Of a stretch of DNA of 64,000 bases, positions 9,154 to 18,194 are shown piece after piece. Source of the stretch: Solimonas sp. SE-A11 (GTDB lineage: Bacteria; Pseudomonadota; Gammaproteobacteria; Nevskiales; Nevskiaceae); assembly GCF_030345715.1 (NCBI RefSeq), contig NZ_JAUASX010000003.1, positions 215,276 to 279,275 on the forward strand, read 5' to 3'. The notes below the pieces were generated by a model that made no database searches, was not told the origin of the DNA, and saw only the letters and a program-made list of their open reading frames with translations. The first letter of the stretch is position 1. Each line of letters opens with the position of its first letter. The position numbers and the translations under genes are program-made.

Positions 9154-10209
9154 ATGAAGAAAAGCACACTCCTGATCCCCTGCGCGGGCCGCTCGACCCG
9201 TTATCCCGGTACCCGTCCCAAGTGGATGCTGACGGTTCCCGATGGACAGCTGATGATCGAGCGTGCGGCGCAGTCGCTTCCGCGCGAGTCGATCGAGCGC
9301 GTCGTGATCGGCACGCTGACCGAGTTCGAGGAGCTGTACGGAGTCCGCGACATCCTCAGCCGTACCTGCCTCGCCGATGCCGAGGTGGTGTTGCTCGACC
9401 AGATGACCAGCGGTCCCGCCGAAACCGTGCGCCTGATGATCGAAAAGGCCGGTGTCACGGGGCCAGTCGCGCTGAAGGACTCCGATAGCTTCTTCAGCCT
9501 GGAGGCGCCGCTCGAGGGTTCCTACAGTGCCGTGCTCGACCTGCGGAAGAATCCGCAAGTGACTTCCGTGGGGGCCAAGAGCTTCGCCGTGCTCAATGAG
9601 CAGGGGCTGGTCAGCGACATCGTCGAGAAGAGCGTCGTCTCCAACCTGATCTGCGTCGGCCTTTATGGTTTCTCCGATACGTCGGTGTTCACGCGGGTCT
9701 ACGACGATCTCAGGCAGCGCTTCAATGGCGGGGAGTTCTTCATCTCCCACGTCATCTCGGCGGCCATCAATGCCGGTGAGGTCTTCCGCCCCGCGATGAG
9801 CGTGGGCTTCCAAGATGTCGGCACGCTCGACGACTGGCGCCGCTACACCCAGGACTATTCGACCTATGTCCTGGACCTGGACGGCGTGGTGTTCGTCAAT
9901 CACAGCAAGTACTTCCGCCCCCTGTGGGAAGAAGACGACAAGCCGATCACCGAGAACGTCGAGACGCTGCGCAAGCTGCAGGCACGCGGCGCCCAGTTGA
10001 TCTTCATGACGGCACGCCCTGAGAAGTACCGCGCCAAGACCGAAAAGTCGCTGCGCGACCTGGGCCTGAATCCCCACGGGCTGCTGATGGGCTGCCTACA
10101 CGGGCGCCGATTCCTGGTGAACGACTACGCGCCCAGCAACCCGCATCCGTCGGCGGTGGCGATCAATCTTGAGCGCAACAGCAACAAGCTCTCCGGCCTG
10201 ATTGGCTAA
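9154..10209 (+). CDS. Two-domain nucleotidyltransferase-HAD phosphatase-like fusion protein
   Basis: This 351-residue protein has two recognisable halves. Residues 1-240 resemble sugar-phosphate nucleotidyltransferases: the N-terminal loop CAGRSTRYPG is followed by RPKWML, where the lysine corresponds to the phosphate-binding residue. KDSDSFF near residue 110 sits at the metal-binding site. Residues 245-351 form a small HAD domain with motif I DLDGVV, motif II FMTAR, a motif III lysine and motif IV NDYAPSNP. The protein could make an NDP-activated small molecule and trim a phosphate, but the substrate is not evident. The next gene, an APH/choline-kinase-like protein, is a likely pathway partner. 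Similar nucleotidyltransferase or HAD proteins occur in capsule loci, but I cannot name a characterised orthologue. Confidence 0.75.
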   Translation: MKKSTLLIPCAGRSTRYPGTRPKWMLTVPDGQLMIERAAQSLPRESIERVVIGTLTEFEELYGVRDILSRTCLADAEVVLLDQMTSGPAETVRLMIEKAGVTGPVALKDSDSFFSLEAPLEGSYSAVLDLRKNPQVTSVGAKSFAVLNEQGLVSDIVEKSVVSNLICVGLYGFSDTSVFTRVYDDLRQRFNGGEFFISHVISAAINAGEVFRPAMSVGFQDVGTLDDWRRYTQDYSTYVLDLDGVVFVNHSKYFRPLWEEDDKPITENVETLRKLQARGAQLIFMTARPEKYRAKTEKSLRDLGLNPHGLLMGCLHGRRFLVNDYAPSNPHPSAVAINLERNSNKLSGLIG

Positions 10210-10232
10210 GTCCGAACCTGGAAGACTGACGC

Positions 10233-11144
10233 GTGGTCGCACATACCGCCCTCAAGGGCCACTCCGGCGCCAAGCTATCCATCGAGATTCATGATGGGCA
10301 GCAAGTCGTGCGTAAGGAGGCGGCCGATGCAGCGCGCAGTGATCGGTTGCGGGCGCAGGCAGCCAAGCAGGAGGCTGCCTTCCTGGCGGGCATCCCTTGT
10401 CCCAGGGTGCTGGCGCGCAGCGAGCGGGATGACTGCTTCCATTTCGACATGGAGTACCTGCCGTCGATCAGCATCGCCCAGACGCAGATCGACGCGGTGC
10501 CGATCGATCGTCCTGCCCTGCTGGACTTCATCGAGCAGAACCTGGAGCGGCTTGCAAGCGGAGCTCAGGGCACCATCCCCGTGGCCCAGTTCAAGGCCAA
10601 GATCGACCAGGTACGCCAGCGTTGCCGGGCTTCCAACCTGCTGGCTGATCTGGTTCCGGCGATCGACCGGATCATGGATGCCCTCGAAGGGTTTGACTGG
10701 TCGGGCATTCCAGCGTCATCCTGCCATGGCGATTTCACCCTGGAAAACATCCTGTACAACAAGGAGCGCGGTTTTTTCCTGATCGATTTCGACGAGGTGG
10801 ATCTTTCCTCGTTCTATCTTGATGCAGCCAAGCTCTTCCAGGATCTCTGGGGACACTGGTGCTTGCGGGAGCTTTCACTGGGTGGCGCGGGCCAGGTGGC
10901 CCTGCTCAATGCCATGGTCAACATCGATGGCTTGCGTGCCAGCTTGCTCAAGCGTTTGGCTCGACGTTGGCCAGAGTTGCCGGCCAAGCTGTTGCCGATG
11001 GTGATCCTTCACCTGGTTCGTGTCCTGCCGTACTGCAGTCGCCAGGAACTCGCGGTTCTGGTGGTGATGCGCATCAACCAGATGCTCGTCGAGGCCGACA
11101 TGCACGTTGACCCTGCCGAGCGATCGCTGAATGGGGTCGTTTGA
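10233..11144 (+). CDS. APH/choline-kinase-fold phosphotransferase
   Basis: This 303-residue protein has the aminoglycoside phosphotransferase/choline kinase fold. The catalytic (Brenner) motif CHGDFTLENIL contains the catalytic Asp and the metal-binding Asn, followed by LIDFDEVD, whose first Asp binds magnesium. The N-terminal lobe has a KGHSGAKLS loop and VRKEA, with a probable ATP-binding lysine. It is 23 bases after the nucleotidyltransferase-HAD gene and presumably in the same transcript. A kinase next to a nucleotidyltransferase suggests a two-step route from a sugar, polyol or amino alcohol to its phosphate and then to an NDP derivative. The start is a GTG at 10233. The substrate is unknown, and antibiotic resistance is unlikely in this context. 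Confidence 0.75.
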   Translation: MVAHTALKGHSGAKLSIEIHDGQQVVRKEAADAARSDRLRAQAAKQEAAFLAGIPCPRVLARSERDDCFHFDMEYLPSISIAQTQIDAVPIDRPALLDFIEQNLERLASGAQGTIPVAQFKAKIDQVRQRCRASNLLADLVPAIDRIMDALEGFDWSGIPASSCHGDFTLENILYNKERGFFLIDFDEVDLSSFYLDAAKLFQDLWGHWCLRELSLGGAGQVALLNAMVNIDGLRASLLKRLARRWPELPAKLLPMVILHLVRVLPYCSRQELAVLVVMRINQMLVEADMHVDPAERSLNGVV

Positions 11145-11220
11145 CATGATCGTGATCGTCCTCGGCAGTGCGCCAGCCTCTCACTGCGGCCAATGCTGAA
11201 CCCGTCAAGCATGACTGGTA

Positions 11221-12315
11221 ATGACAGTGCGCAAAATCAAGATGCCGAAAACTGATCTCCACAAGCCTGCCAACCTTACCGGACTGACGGCGTTGCGCTT
11301 CTTTGCGGCACTGTGGGTGGTGCTGTATCACTTCCTTAACCAGCTATCCTTCTCCGTAGAGCCCTACGGGTATGTGCTCCACAAGGGCTATCTGGCAGTG
11401 GATTTCTTTTTCATACTGTCTGGCTACATCATGGCTCACGTCTATGGTGAGTCTATCCGATGTGGCGCATTCGACTGGTGGGACTACCTGCGCAAACGTC
11501 TGGCCCGCGTCTACCCGATGCATGTCGTGACCGTTCTTGCACTGGTATGCCTTTGGGGCTTGTTCCAGTTGCTGGGAATGAAGAACTGGTCACCGGAAAA
11601 ATACGATTTCAGCGCCCTTCCTGCTCATCTCCTGCTGATCCATTCCTGGGGCATCCTGGAAACGCATGCCTGGAACATCCCTTCATGGTCGATCAGCGCG
11701 GAGTTTGCCGCCTATCTGCTGTTTCCCGCCTTGTTCCTAGCTGCCACACGTTTCAGGGGGCTCTTCGGCTTGGCCCTGGCGTTGCTCCTGCTGATGGCAT
11801 GCTGGGTGATCGCCCTGCGCATCAGCGGGTATGAACTGACCAAGTTTCAGCTGTTCGGAGTTCCGCGCATCCTGCCGGAATTCTTCCTGGGTATTGTCCT
11901 GCGCCACTTAAACTGGAAAGTCCCGGGCAGGCTGCTGATTCCACTGATCGTTGCCGTTCTTCTGTCCGCGCAGTTCTCGCCGTCCGACTTTCCGACGGTC
12001 CTGCTGCTTGCGGCCATTGTTTGCGTAGGAGCCCAGTTGAGCGCTCCGCCCTGGCTGGTCCTTCTGGGGGATGCTTCGTACAGCCTGTACATGGTCCACG
12101 CGATTGTGCAGACCGTGTATTTCAATGCGCTGCAGGTCGTTGGATTCAGGGCTGAAAATCCGTGGGTGTCGACCACCTTGATGCTCGGTGCAGTGGCGCT
12201 CTCCATCATAGTGTCCATCTGGGCCTACAAACATATCGAGATTCCTGCGCGTGACTGGCTCACACGCAGGCGTTCGAATCATGTGGCGACCCATTCGAGC
12301 GGCAGACGCCCATGA
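11221..12315 (+). CDS. Acyltransferase-3 family membrane O-acyltransferase
   Basis: This 364-residue membrane protein has about ten hydrophobic helices and belongs to the acyltransferase-3 (OafA/NolX-like) family. The N-terminal LTALRFFAALWVVLYHF contains the conserved Arg and the His at the helix end that is needed for catalysis. GYLAVDFFFILSGYIM and SWSISAEFAAYLLFP are family hallmarks. Such proteins move acyl groups, usually acetyl, onto surface glycans. It is the last plus-strand gene before the direction of transcription switches. The gene and the bases after it look more A+T-rich than the surrounding DNA, which fits horizontal acquisition, as is common in surface polysaccharide loci. 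Confidence 0.9.
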   Translation: MTVRKIKMPKTDLHKPANLTGLTALRFFAALWVVLYHFLNQLSFSVEPYGYVLHKGYLAVDFFFILSGYIMAHVYGESIRCGAFDWWDYLRKRLARVYPMHVVTVLALVCLWGLFQLLGMKNWSPEKYDFSALPAHLLLIHSWGILETHAWNIPSWSISAEFAAYLLFPALFLAATRFRGLFGLALALLLLMACWVIALRISGYELTKFQLFGVPRILPEFFLGIVLRHLNWKVPGRLLIPLIVAVLLSAQFSPSDFPTVLLLAAIVCVGAQLSAPPWLVLLGDASYSLYMVHAIVQTVYFNALQVVGFRAENPWVSTTLMLGAVALSIIVSIWAYKHIEIPARDWLTRRRSNHVATHSSGRRP

Positions 12316-12689
12316 ATAACCGTTTCGTTCCGGCATTCGGTGGGCGTGCGGTGGCCGTGATCAAGAAGCAACAGAAAAAGGCGACGAGAGCGCTGGGTTG
12401 CAGCGTAAGCCTGCAAATCCCAGGTAAGCCTGCTCGTCGACATGGAAGCGCGTACTGAAAGAGCATGCCGGTTGCAACATTTCATTAGCGTGAGAGACAC
12501 GCAACCTGATTAGGGCGTCAGGTCATTGCTTGTGATTTAGGCATCGGGAAGGAGCGTCGATCCCTGCAAGCGCAGGGGTGAGTGCTTGCAGACTTACCGC
12601 CCGACGGACGAGAGATCGATGCCTATCGCCGCCCTACGAAAGCCCACCGGAAGGCGGGTCCATATGGCCATCATCCTTGTATCACCACG
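12316..12689. other. Convergent intergenic region with hairpins, no recognised gene
   Basis: This stretch of about 374 bases lies between the stops of the acyltransferase gene (plus) and the FAD lipoprotein gene (minus). It is clearly poorer in G+C than the flanks. An eight-base inverted repeat, CTGCAAGC at 12564-12571 and GCTTGCAG at 12584-12591, could compete with an overlapping CCCTGC/GCAGGG pair. Neither is followed by a T run. A 48-codon frame at 12312-12458 starts with ATGA overlap on the acyltransferase stop but has no recognisable feature. No tRNA or known riboswitch was recognised. Confidence 0.4.
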
Positions 12690-14339
12690 CTACTTGGCGA
12701 GATCCAGGACCTGCTTGTCGCTGCGCAGCTGCGCAGCGAGGGTCGGGTAGTCCACGTCTTGCACCGCGGCATTCTGGTTGATCGCCATCGCAGCGGCGGC
12801 GCCGGCGGCCTGTCCCATGATCATGTAGGTCGGCTCCAGGCGCAGGGACTGGAACGCCACCCGACTGGAAGACACGCAGACGCTGACCAGCAGGTTCGTG
12901 GCTTCGCTGGCCTTGGGTGTCAGCACGGCGTAGGGAATCTGGTAGGGCGGGATATCGGTGAACAGATGGCCCTCTGCCTGCACGGTGCCGCGGCGCGCGA
13001 ACAGGCGGACGGTGTGGGAGTCGATCCAGTAGGAGCCCACGCCGATCGGCTTCTCGGCCTCGCGTGCGGTCAAGTGATTTTCCGTCAGCACGAAGCTGCC
13101 GAGCATGCGGCGCGCCTCGCGCACATAGAGCTGGCGGGGAAAATTGCCGTTGTCGATGTACTCGTCCTTGCAGTAGCCGAGCTTGTTGGCCGCCTTGCGC
13201 AGATCGACCGGCAAGCGAGGGCTCTTGGTCAGGAAATAAAGCAGTGACCGGACATAGCGCTCATGCGCGGCAGCGATCTCGCGGCGTTGTTCGGGCGTGG
13301 CCAGCGGATACTGGTGACTAGCGCCGACCAGATCGACCGACAGATCGCGCACGTTGTTGATGTCGAATTTGTCGTTCGGCAGCCCCTGCAGCGTCAACAG
13401 GCGATCCAGGCGCAGGCCTTCGCCGGAGGCGATCTTGGCCTCCGCCATGCGGGCCAGTGCCTCGAACTGTCCCGGGTCGTAGCCCGGCGGTGCTTCGAAG
13501 GGGACGCGGTTGTTGGCCTGGCGGGTCACACAGACGCGGTAGGTGAAGGCCTGCAGCCGGTCGTCCCCCGAGCCGTAGGGCCCCGGGCCTTCGGCATCCA
13601 CCAGCGGAATCGTGCCGCTGGAGGGGTCGCCAGGAACAACGTACGGGTCGAAATTGACGTTGTGGCTGGCGCCGAACAAGCGCACGCCGGCGGAGGGCTC
13701 GTTGTATTGGCTGCTGGACTCGCGCCCGATCGCGAAGCCGACGCCCGCGGCTGCGAGCAGATCGCCTTCGTAGCTGGCATCGATGAACTGCTTGCCGGTG
13801 TAGTTCTTGCCGTCCGGGGTGGTCAGCACCTGCAAGGTGGTGCCGCTCTTGCCGACCGTGGACAAAGGTGAGCCGGTGATGACGGTGACCCCAGGGTGGG
13901 CGCAGGCCATACCACGCATGATCCTCTCGGCGACCTTGGGTTCGAAGTGCAGGCCATCCTGTACGCGACGCGGACCGTAGAAGCTACGGACCTGCTCGTA
14001 GAACTCGCGGGACATTCCGCCGATCGTTTCGAGCGACGCGAGATTCTTTACTTCGCCGACGCCGATGCCGTTGCCGAACTTACCGCCGACATAGGCGCTG
14101 GGCTCTAGCAGGATCACGGACTTGCCCAGCTTGGCCGCTTCCGAGGCGGCCGTGATGCCCGAAGGCGTGGCGCCGTAGACGATCACGTCTGCCGACGTGG
14201 GCAGGCCTGCCTGTGTCGAAGGAACGATGCATCGATCGGCTACTTCGGGTGGCGGACCGCCATTGCCTGAGCCGCCATCGCAGCCCGTGATCAGCAGGGC
14301 GGACATCAGTGAAGCTTGCACGAGGCTGCGATATGTCAT
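12690..14339 (-). CDS. FAD-dependent oxidoreductase lipoprotein (FAD_oxidored/xanthan-lyase-related family)
   Basis: This 549-residue protein starts with a Sec-type signal ending in the lipobox LITGC (Cys20), so it should be lipid-anchored in the periplasm or outer membrane. A Ser/Gly/Pro linker follows. The FAD-binding segment ADVIVYGATPSGITAA begins near residue 50; the middle glycine of GxGxxG is Thr, as is usual in this family. ILLEPS near residue 77 gives the acidic residue for ribose binding, and FIDASYEGDLLAAAG and GQAAGAAAAM match conserved blocks of the FAD_oxidored family. Related proteins occur in polysaccharide-use clusters and are often labelled xanthan lyase-like. No twin-arginine motif is visible, so the flavin may be added after export. 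Substrate unknown; action on the polysaccharide is inferred. Confidence 0.75.
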   Translation of the reverse strand: MTYRSLVQASLMSALLITGCDGGSGNGGPPPEVADRCIVPSTQAGLPTSADVIVYGATPSGITAASEAAKLGKSVILLEPSAYVGGKFGNGIGVGEVKNLASLETIGGMSREFYEQVRSFYGPRRVQDGLHFEPKVAERIMRGMACAHPGVTVITGSPLSTVGKSGTTLQVLTTPDGKNYTGKQFIDASYEGDLLAAAGVGFAIGRESSSQYNEPSAGVRLFGASHNVNFDPYVVPGDPSSGTIPLVDAEGPGPYGSGDDRLQAFTYRVCVTRQANNRVPFEAPPGYDPGQFEALARMAEAKIASGEGLRLDRLLTLQGLPNDKFDINNVRDLSVDLVGASHQYPLATPEQRREIAAAHERYVRSLLYFLTKSPRLPVDLRKAANKLGYCKDEYIDNGNFPRQLYVREARRMLGSFVLTENHLTAREAEKPIGVGSYWIDSHTVRLFARRGTVQAEGHLFTDIPPYQIPYAVLTPKASEATNLLVSVCVSSSRVAFQSLRLEPTYMIMGQAAGAAAAMAINQNAAVQDVDYPTLAAQLRSDKQVLDLAK

Positions 14340-14399
14340 CGGACCATATATCCCTTTATCTGCCAGGGCAGGCGCGCCCCGGCTATTTCCGCAATGAGC

Positions 14400-15662
14400 C
14401 TAGCCCAGCACTCGATCGTAGCCCGCCAGGATCTTCCGACGCGTCTCGGTGACCAGGCCTGCAATTTCCTTTGCTAACCGCTCGCGCTCTCCCAGGGCGA
14501 CCTGGATCGACTCCCAGGCGTTGTCGACCCATCCGGCTTCGCGCACGGAGGGCACGGGCAGTGAGTAGTTCATGTCCGCGAGCACACCCCGAACCTTGCG
14601 CAGGATGGGTTCGATGGCGACGACTGGGGTGCCGGCTGTCATTGCCAGGACGCAGGTATGCAGGCGGTTGCTCACCACCAGGCACAGATGGGACAGCAGG
14701 GAGGCATACTCGCGGTACGAGAACTGGCGCTGGATCAGCGTGGCGCCGGACCGGCGGGCCAGTTCCTCCAGGAACCCGATGTCCGAGGACAGTTCGTTCG
14801 ACAGCAGCACGACCTTCTTGCCCACCTTGCGGATACGGTCGATCAGGATCGTCCAGTCCTCGACCTTGCTCAGGCCGGTCTTTCCATTGACCACGATGGC
14901 TACGGTATCGCGGTCGATGCCGAGGGTTTGGGCCAGTGCCGCGCCCTCGTCCTTCGAGGCCGGTTCGGTCAGGAAGACCAGGTCCGGCACCAGATGCAGG
15001 CGCTCCCGGGAAACGCCCGAGGACACCAGCACTTCCAGGGACAGTGAATCGCGCACGCAGATGAAGTCGCACTGCTCGAACAGCTGGGCGAAGATCGGCG
15101 CGATGTGCGGCTGGGTGATTTCGTAGCTGAAGTTGACGACGCCGACCCGGCTGCCCTGCTGCCTGGCAGCCAACAGTTCGGTAAGCATGCGCAACGGCGG
15201 ATCGATGCTTTCCGGATTAAGTTCCCCCGCCGGATTGAGGACGACATGGGACGAACGAGCGAAGATGCCGAGGCGCTGCGCGAACTCGGGCTGGTACAGG
15301 CCCACTCGCGCGGCCCAGCGGCGCAGTTGCAGGCGCGCCTTGAACTTCAGCAGGCGCTTGCTCTGGCCGCGTTCGAAGTACAGCTCGATGCGATTGTCTG
15401 GCGGTGGCGCGATCTGCGGCGTGACGCGGCACAGGCGGGTTACCCAGCGCTGGATGGTCTTCGCGGCAGCCTTGGGTCCATCGTTGAGCGCGCTCGAGAC
15501 GAACTGGGCGAGATGGCGCGGCGCGCGTTCCAGCGCGACGGCAGTCTGTCCCCGCTCCGCTGCCTTTTGCTCAAGCAGGCGCATCAGTTCGGCAGACAGT
15601 GCTTCATTGCCGATGTTGACGGTGCGGACGCGCGTGATGGCGGTGATCAGTTTTTTGGTCAT
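14400..15662 (-). CDS. Polysaccharide pyruvyl transferase family protein
   Basis: This 420-residue protein belongs to the CsaB/WcaK/ExoV-type polysaccharide pyruvyl transferase family. It starts MTKKLITAI, then TVNIGNEALSAELM, the usual N-terminal glycine-rich turn. The C-terminal domain has IVVNGKTGL, LLSNELSSD and the signature SNRLHTCVLAMTAGTPVVAIE, close to the conserved RLH-x-AxxxGxPVVAI donor-site block. The enzyme would place a ketal pyruvate on a repeat-unit sugar using phosphoenolpyruvate. The ATG at 15662 is preferred; the frame stays open to 16460, but that upstream part overlaps the flippase and is its shadow. It lies 32 bases downstream of the flippase gene and is probably cotranscribed. 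The pyruvylated sugar is unknown. Confidence 0.85.
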   Translation of the reverse strand: MTKKLITAITRVRTVNIGNEALSAELMRLLEQKAAERGQTAVALERAPRHLAQFVSSALNDGPKAAAKTIQRWVTRLCRVTPQIAPPPDNRIELYFERGQSKRLLKFKARLQLRRWAARVGLYQPEFAQRLGIFARSSHVVLNPAGELNPESIDPPLRMLTELLAARQQGSRVGVVNFSYEITQPHIAPIFAQLFEQCDFICVRDSLSLEVLVSSGVSRERLHLVPDLVFLTEPASKDEGAALAQTLGIDRDTVAIVVNGKTGLSKVEDWTILIDRIRKVGKKVVLLSNELSSDIGFLEELARRSGATLIQRQFSYREYASLLSHLCLVVSNRLHTCVLAMTAGTPVVAIEPILRKVRGVLADMNYSLPVPSVREAGWVDNAWESIQVALGERERLAKEIAGLVTETRRKILAGYDRVLG

Positions 15663-15694
15663 GATCGGATGATCGACGTGGGTAGCAAGTTGGT

Positions 15695-17176
15695 TCAGGT
15701 TTTCTTGCGCTTGCGGCTCAGCCCGCTGCGCATGGTCTGGTAGAAGCGCGATGATTGCAGGCGCCGCCGCATCAAAAGGGCCACGAGGCCTGCCAGGAGT
15801 ATTCCCGGGAGGGGTGACAGCAGGACGATGGGCAGGGCTTGCAGCGACAGTGCGCGCAGTGCATCGGCAGTGATCCAGGCCGGCAGCCCGATCAGGGCGG
15901 CGAGGCCGACGCCAGGCAGGGCCGAAGCCAGTGCGCCCAGCAGCGTGGTCTGGGTCAGCCTTGCCGACAGGCGGGTGAGCAGCAGATATTCCAGGACCAG
16001 TGCCAGCATGACGCCGAAGGCCAGGCCGTTCACGCCCCAGGGCAGAAGGGCGAAGCTCAGGGACGGCACGGCGATCGCATAGACGGCCTGGTACCGCACC
16101 ACGGCGCGCGTTTGCCCGAGCGCGCGGGCCAGGGTGCCCGATAGCTTGTAGCCGGTGCGCAGGAAGGTGCCGGCTGCCAGCCATTGCAGGGGAACGATGG
16201 CGCTTTCCCAGCCCTTGCCCAGGACGATCTGGATGATCTCGGGCGCCAGCAGGCACAGCAGCACACTGGCCGGCAGGGTGATGATGCCGAGTGCCGTCTG
16301 TACCGACCCGTAGGCCTGGCGCAGCCGCTCCGGCTGATCCTGGACGGCGGCCAGCACCGGGAACAGGATCTTGTCGACGATCAGGGCGAAGCCCAGTGCC
16401 GGGGCGGCGGTCAGCTGATAGGCGCGGCCGTAGGCGCCCAGGGCGGCGGCGCCGAGCCAACGGCCGCCGACGAACTTGTCACCCTGGTTGGCGATATAGC
16501 TGAGGAGTTCCACCGCGGTGACATCCAGCCCCAGCGGCAGGAGTTCACGCAGGGACTTGATGTCCAGGCTGCCGCGCTTGGCATGAGGCACCTGCATGCT
16601 CAGGATCAGGGTGCGGATGGCGGGTTGCGCCAGCTGCGCCACCACCAGTGACCATACCCCGGCGCCCATGTAGGCCGCGGCGATGCCGCAGCCACCGTAG
16701 CCCAGGAAATAGGAGGCGGCTTGCGAGCCGCCGATCACGCCGAAGCGGAAGTGCTTCTGCGCCAGCGCCTCGGCGACCACGCAGCTGGCGCGCAGGGGGA
16801 AGACCAGCGCCAGCGGCAACAGCAGGTCGGCCAGCCCGTCGATCCGGAACAGCGCCTCCAGCTGGTAGCGTCCCACGATCATCGCGGTTGCCGTCGCCAC
16901 GCCCAGCAGCATCGTGGTCTGCCAGGCCGTCACAATATGGCGGGACTCGACGTTCTGGCGCTGTACCAGCGCCGGTCCCAGGCCCAGGCGGCAGAAGCTG
17001 TCACCGAGCAGGGTGATGACCTGGGCTGCGGTGATCATGCCGAAGGCGGTCGGGTCGAGCAGGCGAGCCAGGACGGCCAGGAACAGGATGCTGACGACCG
17101 CCTGCCCGGCGGTACTGCCGGTCAGCAGCAGGATGCCACGAAAGGACCGCGAGGCAAGTTGCGTGGGAGGAGACAT
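15695..17176 (-). CDS. Oligosaccharide flippase, Wzx-type (MOP superfamily, PST family)
   Basis: This 493-residue integral membrane protein has about twelve to fourteen helices. The N-terminal segment RSFRGILLLTGSTAGQ followed by LARLLDPTAFGMIT is typical of polysaccharide flippases in the MOP superfamily, and QRQNVESRHIVTAW follows the third helix. A basic C terminus ending RKRKKT lies in the cytoplasm. Wzx flips undecaprenyl-diphosphate-linked repeat units across the inner membrane for Wzy polymerisation. The ATG at 17176 (MSPPTQL) is chosen because earlier codons form no membrane or family-like sequence. It precedes the pyruvyltransferase gene on the minus strand and is divergent from the acetyltransferase at 17525. 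Confidence 0.88.
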   Translation of the reverse strand: MSPPTQLASRSFRGILLLTGSTAGQAVVSILFLAVLARLLDPTAFGMITAAQVITLLGDSFCRLGLGPALVQRQNVESRHIVTAWQTTMLLGVATATAMIVGRYQLEALFRIDGLADLLLPLALVFPLRASCVVAEALAQKHFRFGVIGGSQAASYFLGYGGCGIAAAYMGAGVWSLVVAQLAQPAIRTLILSMQVPHAKRGSLDIKSLRELLPLGLDVTAVELLSYIANQGDKFVGGRWLGAAALGAYGRAYQLTAAPALGFALIVDKILFPVLAAVQDQPERLRQAYGSVQTALGIITLPASVLLCLLAPEIIQIVLGKGWESAIVPLQWLAAGTFLRTGYKLSGTLARALGQTRAVVRYQAVYAIAVPSLSFALLPWGVNGLAFGVMLALVLEYLLLTRLSARLTQTTLLGALASALPGVGLAALIGLPAWITADALRALSLQALPIVLLSPLPGILLAGLVALLMRRRLQSSRFYQTMRSGLSRKRKKT

Positions 17177-17524
17177 GCGGTGGTACCCGCCAGGGTGGAC
17201 TCGCGGCCGACGCCGGGCTGGGACGAAGCCTTGCAGGCTATGTTCGTCGGACCGTCCGGCGCTCCGTGGAGATGTCTGACGAGGGGGCGGGTGGTTTCGG
17301 GGCGGGCTGTTCGAGAGGATGAATTGTACGTGACATGCCCCGCCGCCGCAGCCTCGAAGCTGCGGGAAATCCTGCATGGGATGGCGCAATGTGCGATGGA
17401 TCACACTCGCTACTGTCGCAAATGAGGGGGATTCGGTTGCCGCTGCCCTTGGCTCCGGGGGATAATCCACGATTCTACTGATGCCGTGCTCTGCGCGGCT
17501 CTCCGGTGATCATCACGAGGCCCC
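17177..17524. other. Divergent intergenic region between wzx and the acetyltransferase
   Basis: This 348-base region separates two divergent transcripts of the polysaccharide locus and should hold both promoters. A good plus-strand candidate is listed at 17437-17466. I found no clear minus-strand promoter. The frame of wzx stays open into this region, but the sequence there is not protein-like, and no small gene or RNA was recognised. Confidence 0.45.
17437..17466 (+). promoter_or_regulatory. Candidate sigma-70 promoter for the pgl-like gene set
   Basis: TTGCCG at 17437-17442 and GATAAT at 17461-17466 are separated by 18 bases, and the acetyltransferase start codon lies 58 bases downstream. 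The -10 matches consensus at five of six positions and the -35 at four of six. This is a sequence match only. Confidence 0.42.
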
Positions 17525-18100
17525 ATGGAAGATCGAGCACGCTTTCGGCTGCGCGCGTTTGGCCGCGAGGGTCGTATCGCGACGCTGCTCCGCGAGGAAA
17601 TCTGGATGTGGTTCGAGGCCTCCCTGGCCTGGGTGCCTGGACGTACGGGCCGTTTCCTGCGCGGATTCGTCTACGGGCGCCTGCTGGATTCCGACGGTCC
17701 CTTGGACATGGAAGAGGGCGTCTACATCCGGGCCCCCGGACTGCTTCGCTGCGGCAGGCGGGTTTCGCTGGGGCGCGATGTGCAACTGAATTGCCGTGGC
17801 GGCCTGACGATCGGGAGCAACGTAATGATCGGCCCCGGTACCCGCCTACTGACCAACGGGCACCGCATGGAGCGGACCGATATTCCCATGCGGGAGCAGG
17901 GGCTGTACGACAAGCCCATCAGCATCGGCGACGATGTCTGGATCGGCGCCAATGTCATGGTGCTGCCGGGCGTGACAATCGGCCGGGGCTCGGTGGTGGC
18001 GGCGGGTGCGGTCGTAACCAAGGACGTTCCGGAGTATTCCCTGGCGGTTGGCGTGCCGGCCAAGCCCGTGAAGAGCCGGCTGACGCCGCCGGCCGCCTAG
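17525..18100 (+). CDS. Left-handed beta-helix acyltransferase (WcaF/maltose O-acetyltransferase-like)
   Basis: This 191-residue protein is built of hexapeptide repeats forming a left-handed beta helix from about residue 65, including [28 protein letters not shown] and [18 protein letters not shown]. The histidine in TNGHRME near residue 117 is the likely catalytic base of the NodL/LacA/WcaF group. These trimeric enzymes use acetyl-CoA to O-acetylate sugars in the cytoplasm. It is the first gene of a plus-strand set that runs through the pglC, pglD and pglE homologues. The sugar target is not evident; one sugar of the repeat unit is likely. Start is the ATG after ACGAGG. Confidence 0.87.
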   Translation: MEDRARFRLRAFGREGRIATLLREEIWMWFEASLAWVPGRTGRFLRGFVYGRLLDSDGPLDMEEGVYIRAPGLLRCGRRVSLGRDVQLNCRGGLTIGSNVMIGPGTRLLTNGHRMERTDIPMREQGLYDKPISIGDDVWIGANVMVLPGVTIGRGSVVAAGAVVTKDVPEYSLAVGVPAKPVKSRLTPPAA

Positions 18101-18194
18101 CCGCCTGCCGGGCGGCCCCATGGCGGGGCCAGCCTTGCCCGACGGCTGTTCGGACCGCAGTGCCGCGGCCCGCGATGTGCAGAAAACTAGACCA

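Noticed and set aside
10233-11144. Aminoglycoside-resistance kinase
   Set aside because: Motifs are of the APH fold, but the polysaccharide-locus context and the adjacent nucleotidyltransferase fit a metabolic kinase better.
12312-12458. A 48-codon plus-strand frame overlapping the acyltransferase stop by ATGA
   Set aside because: The overlap is typical of coupling but the protein has no recognisable features, and the region is non-coding-like and A+T-rich.
15663-16460. Upstream extension of the pyruvyltransferase frame
   Set aside because: The extension overlaps the wzx coding region and reads as Arg/Pro-rich shadow sequence; the real start is the ATG at 15662.
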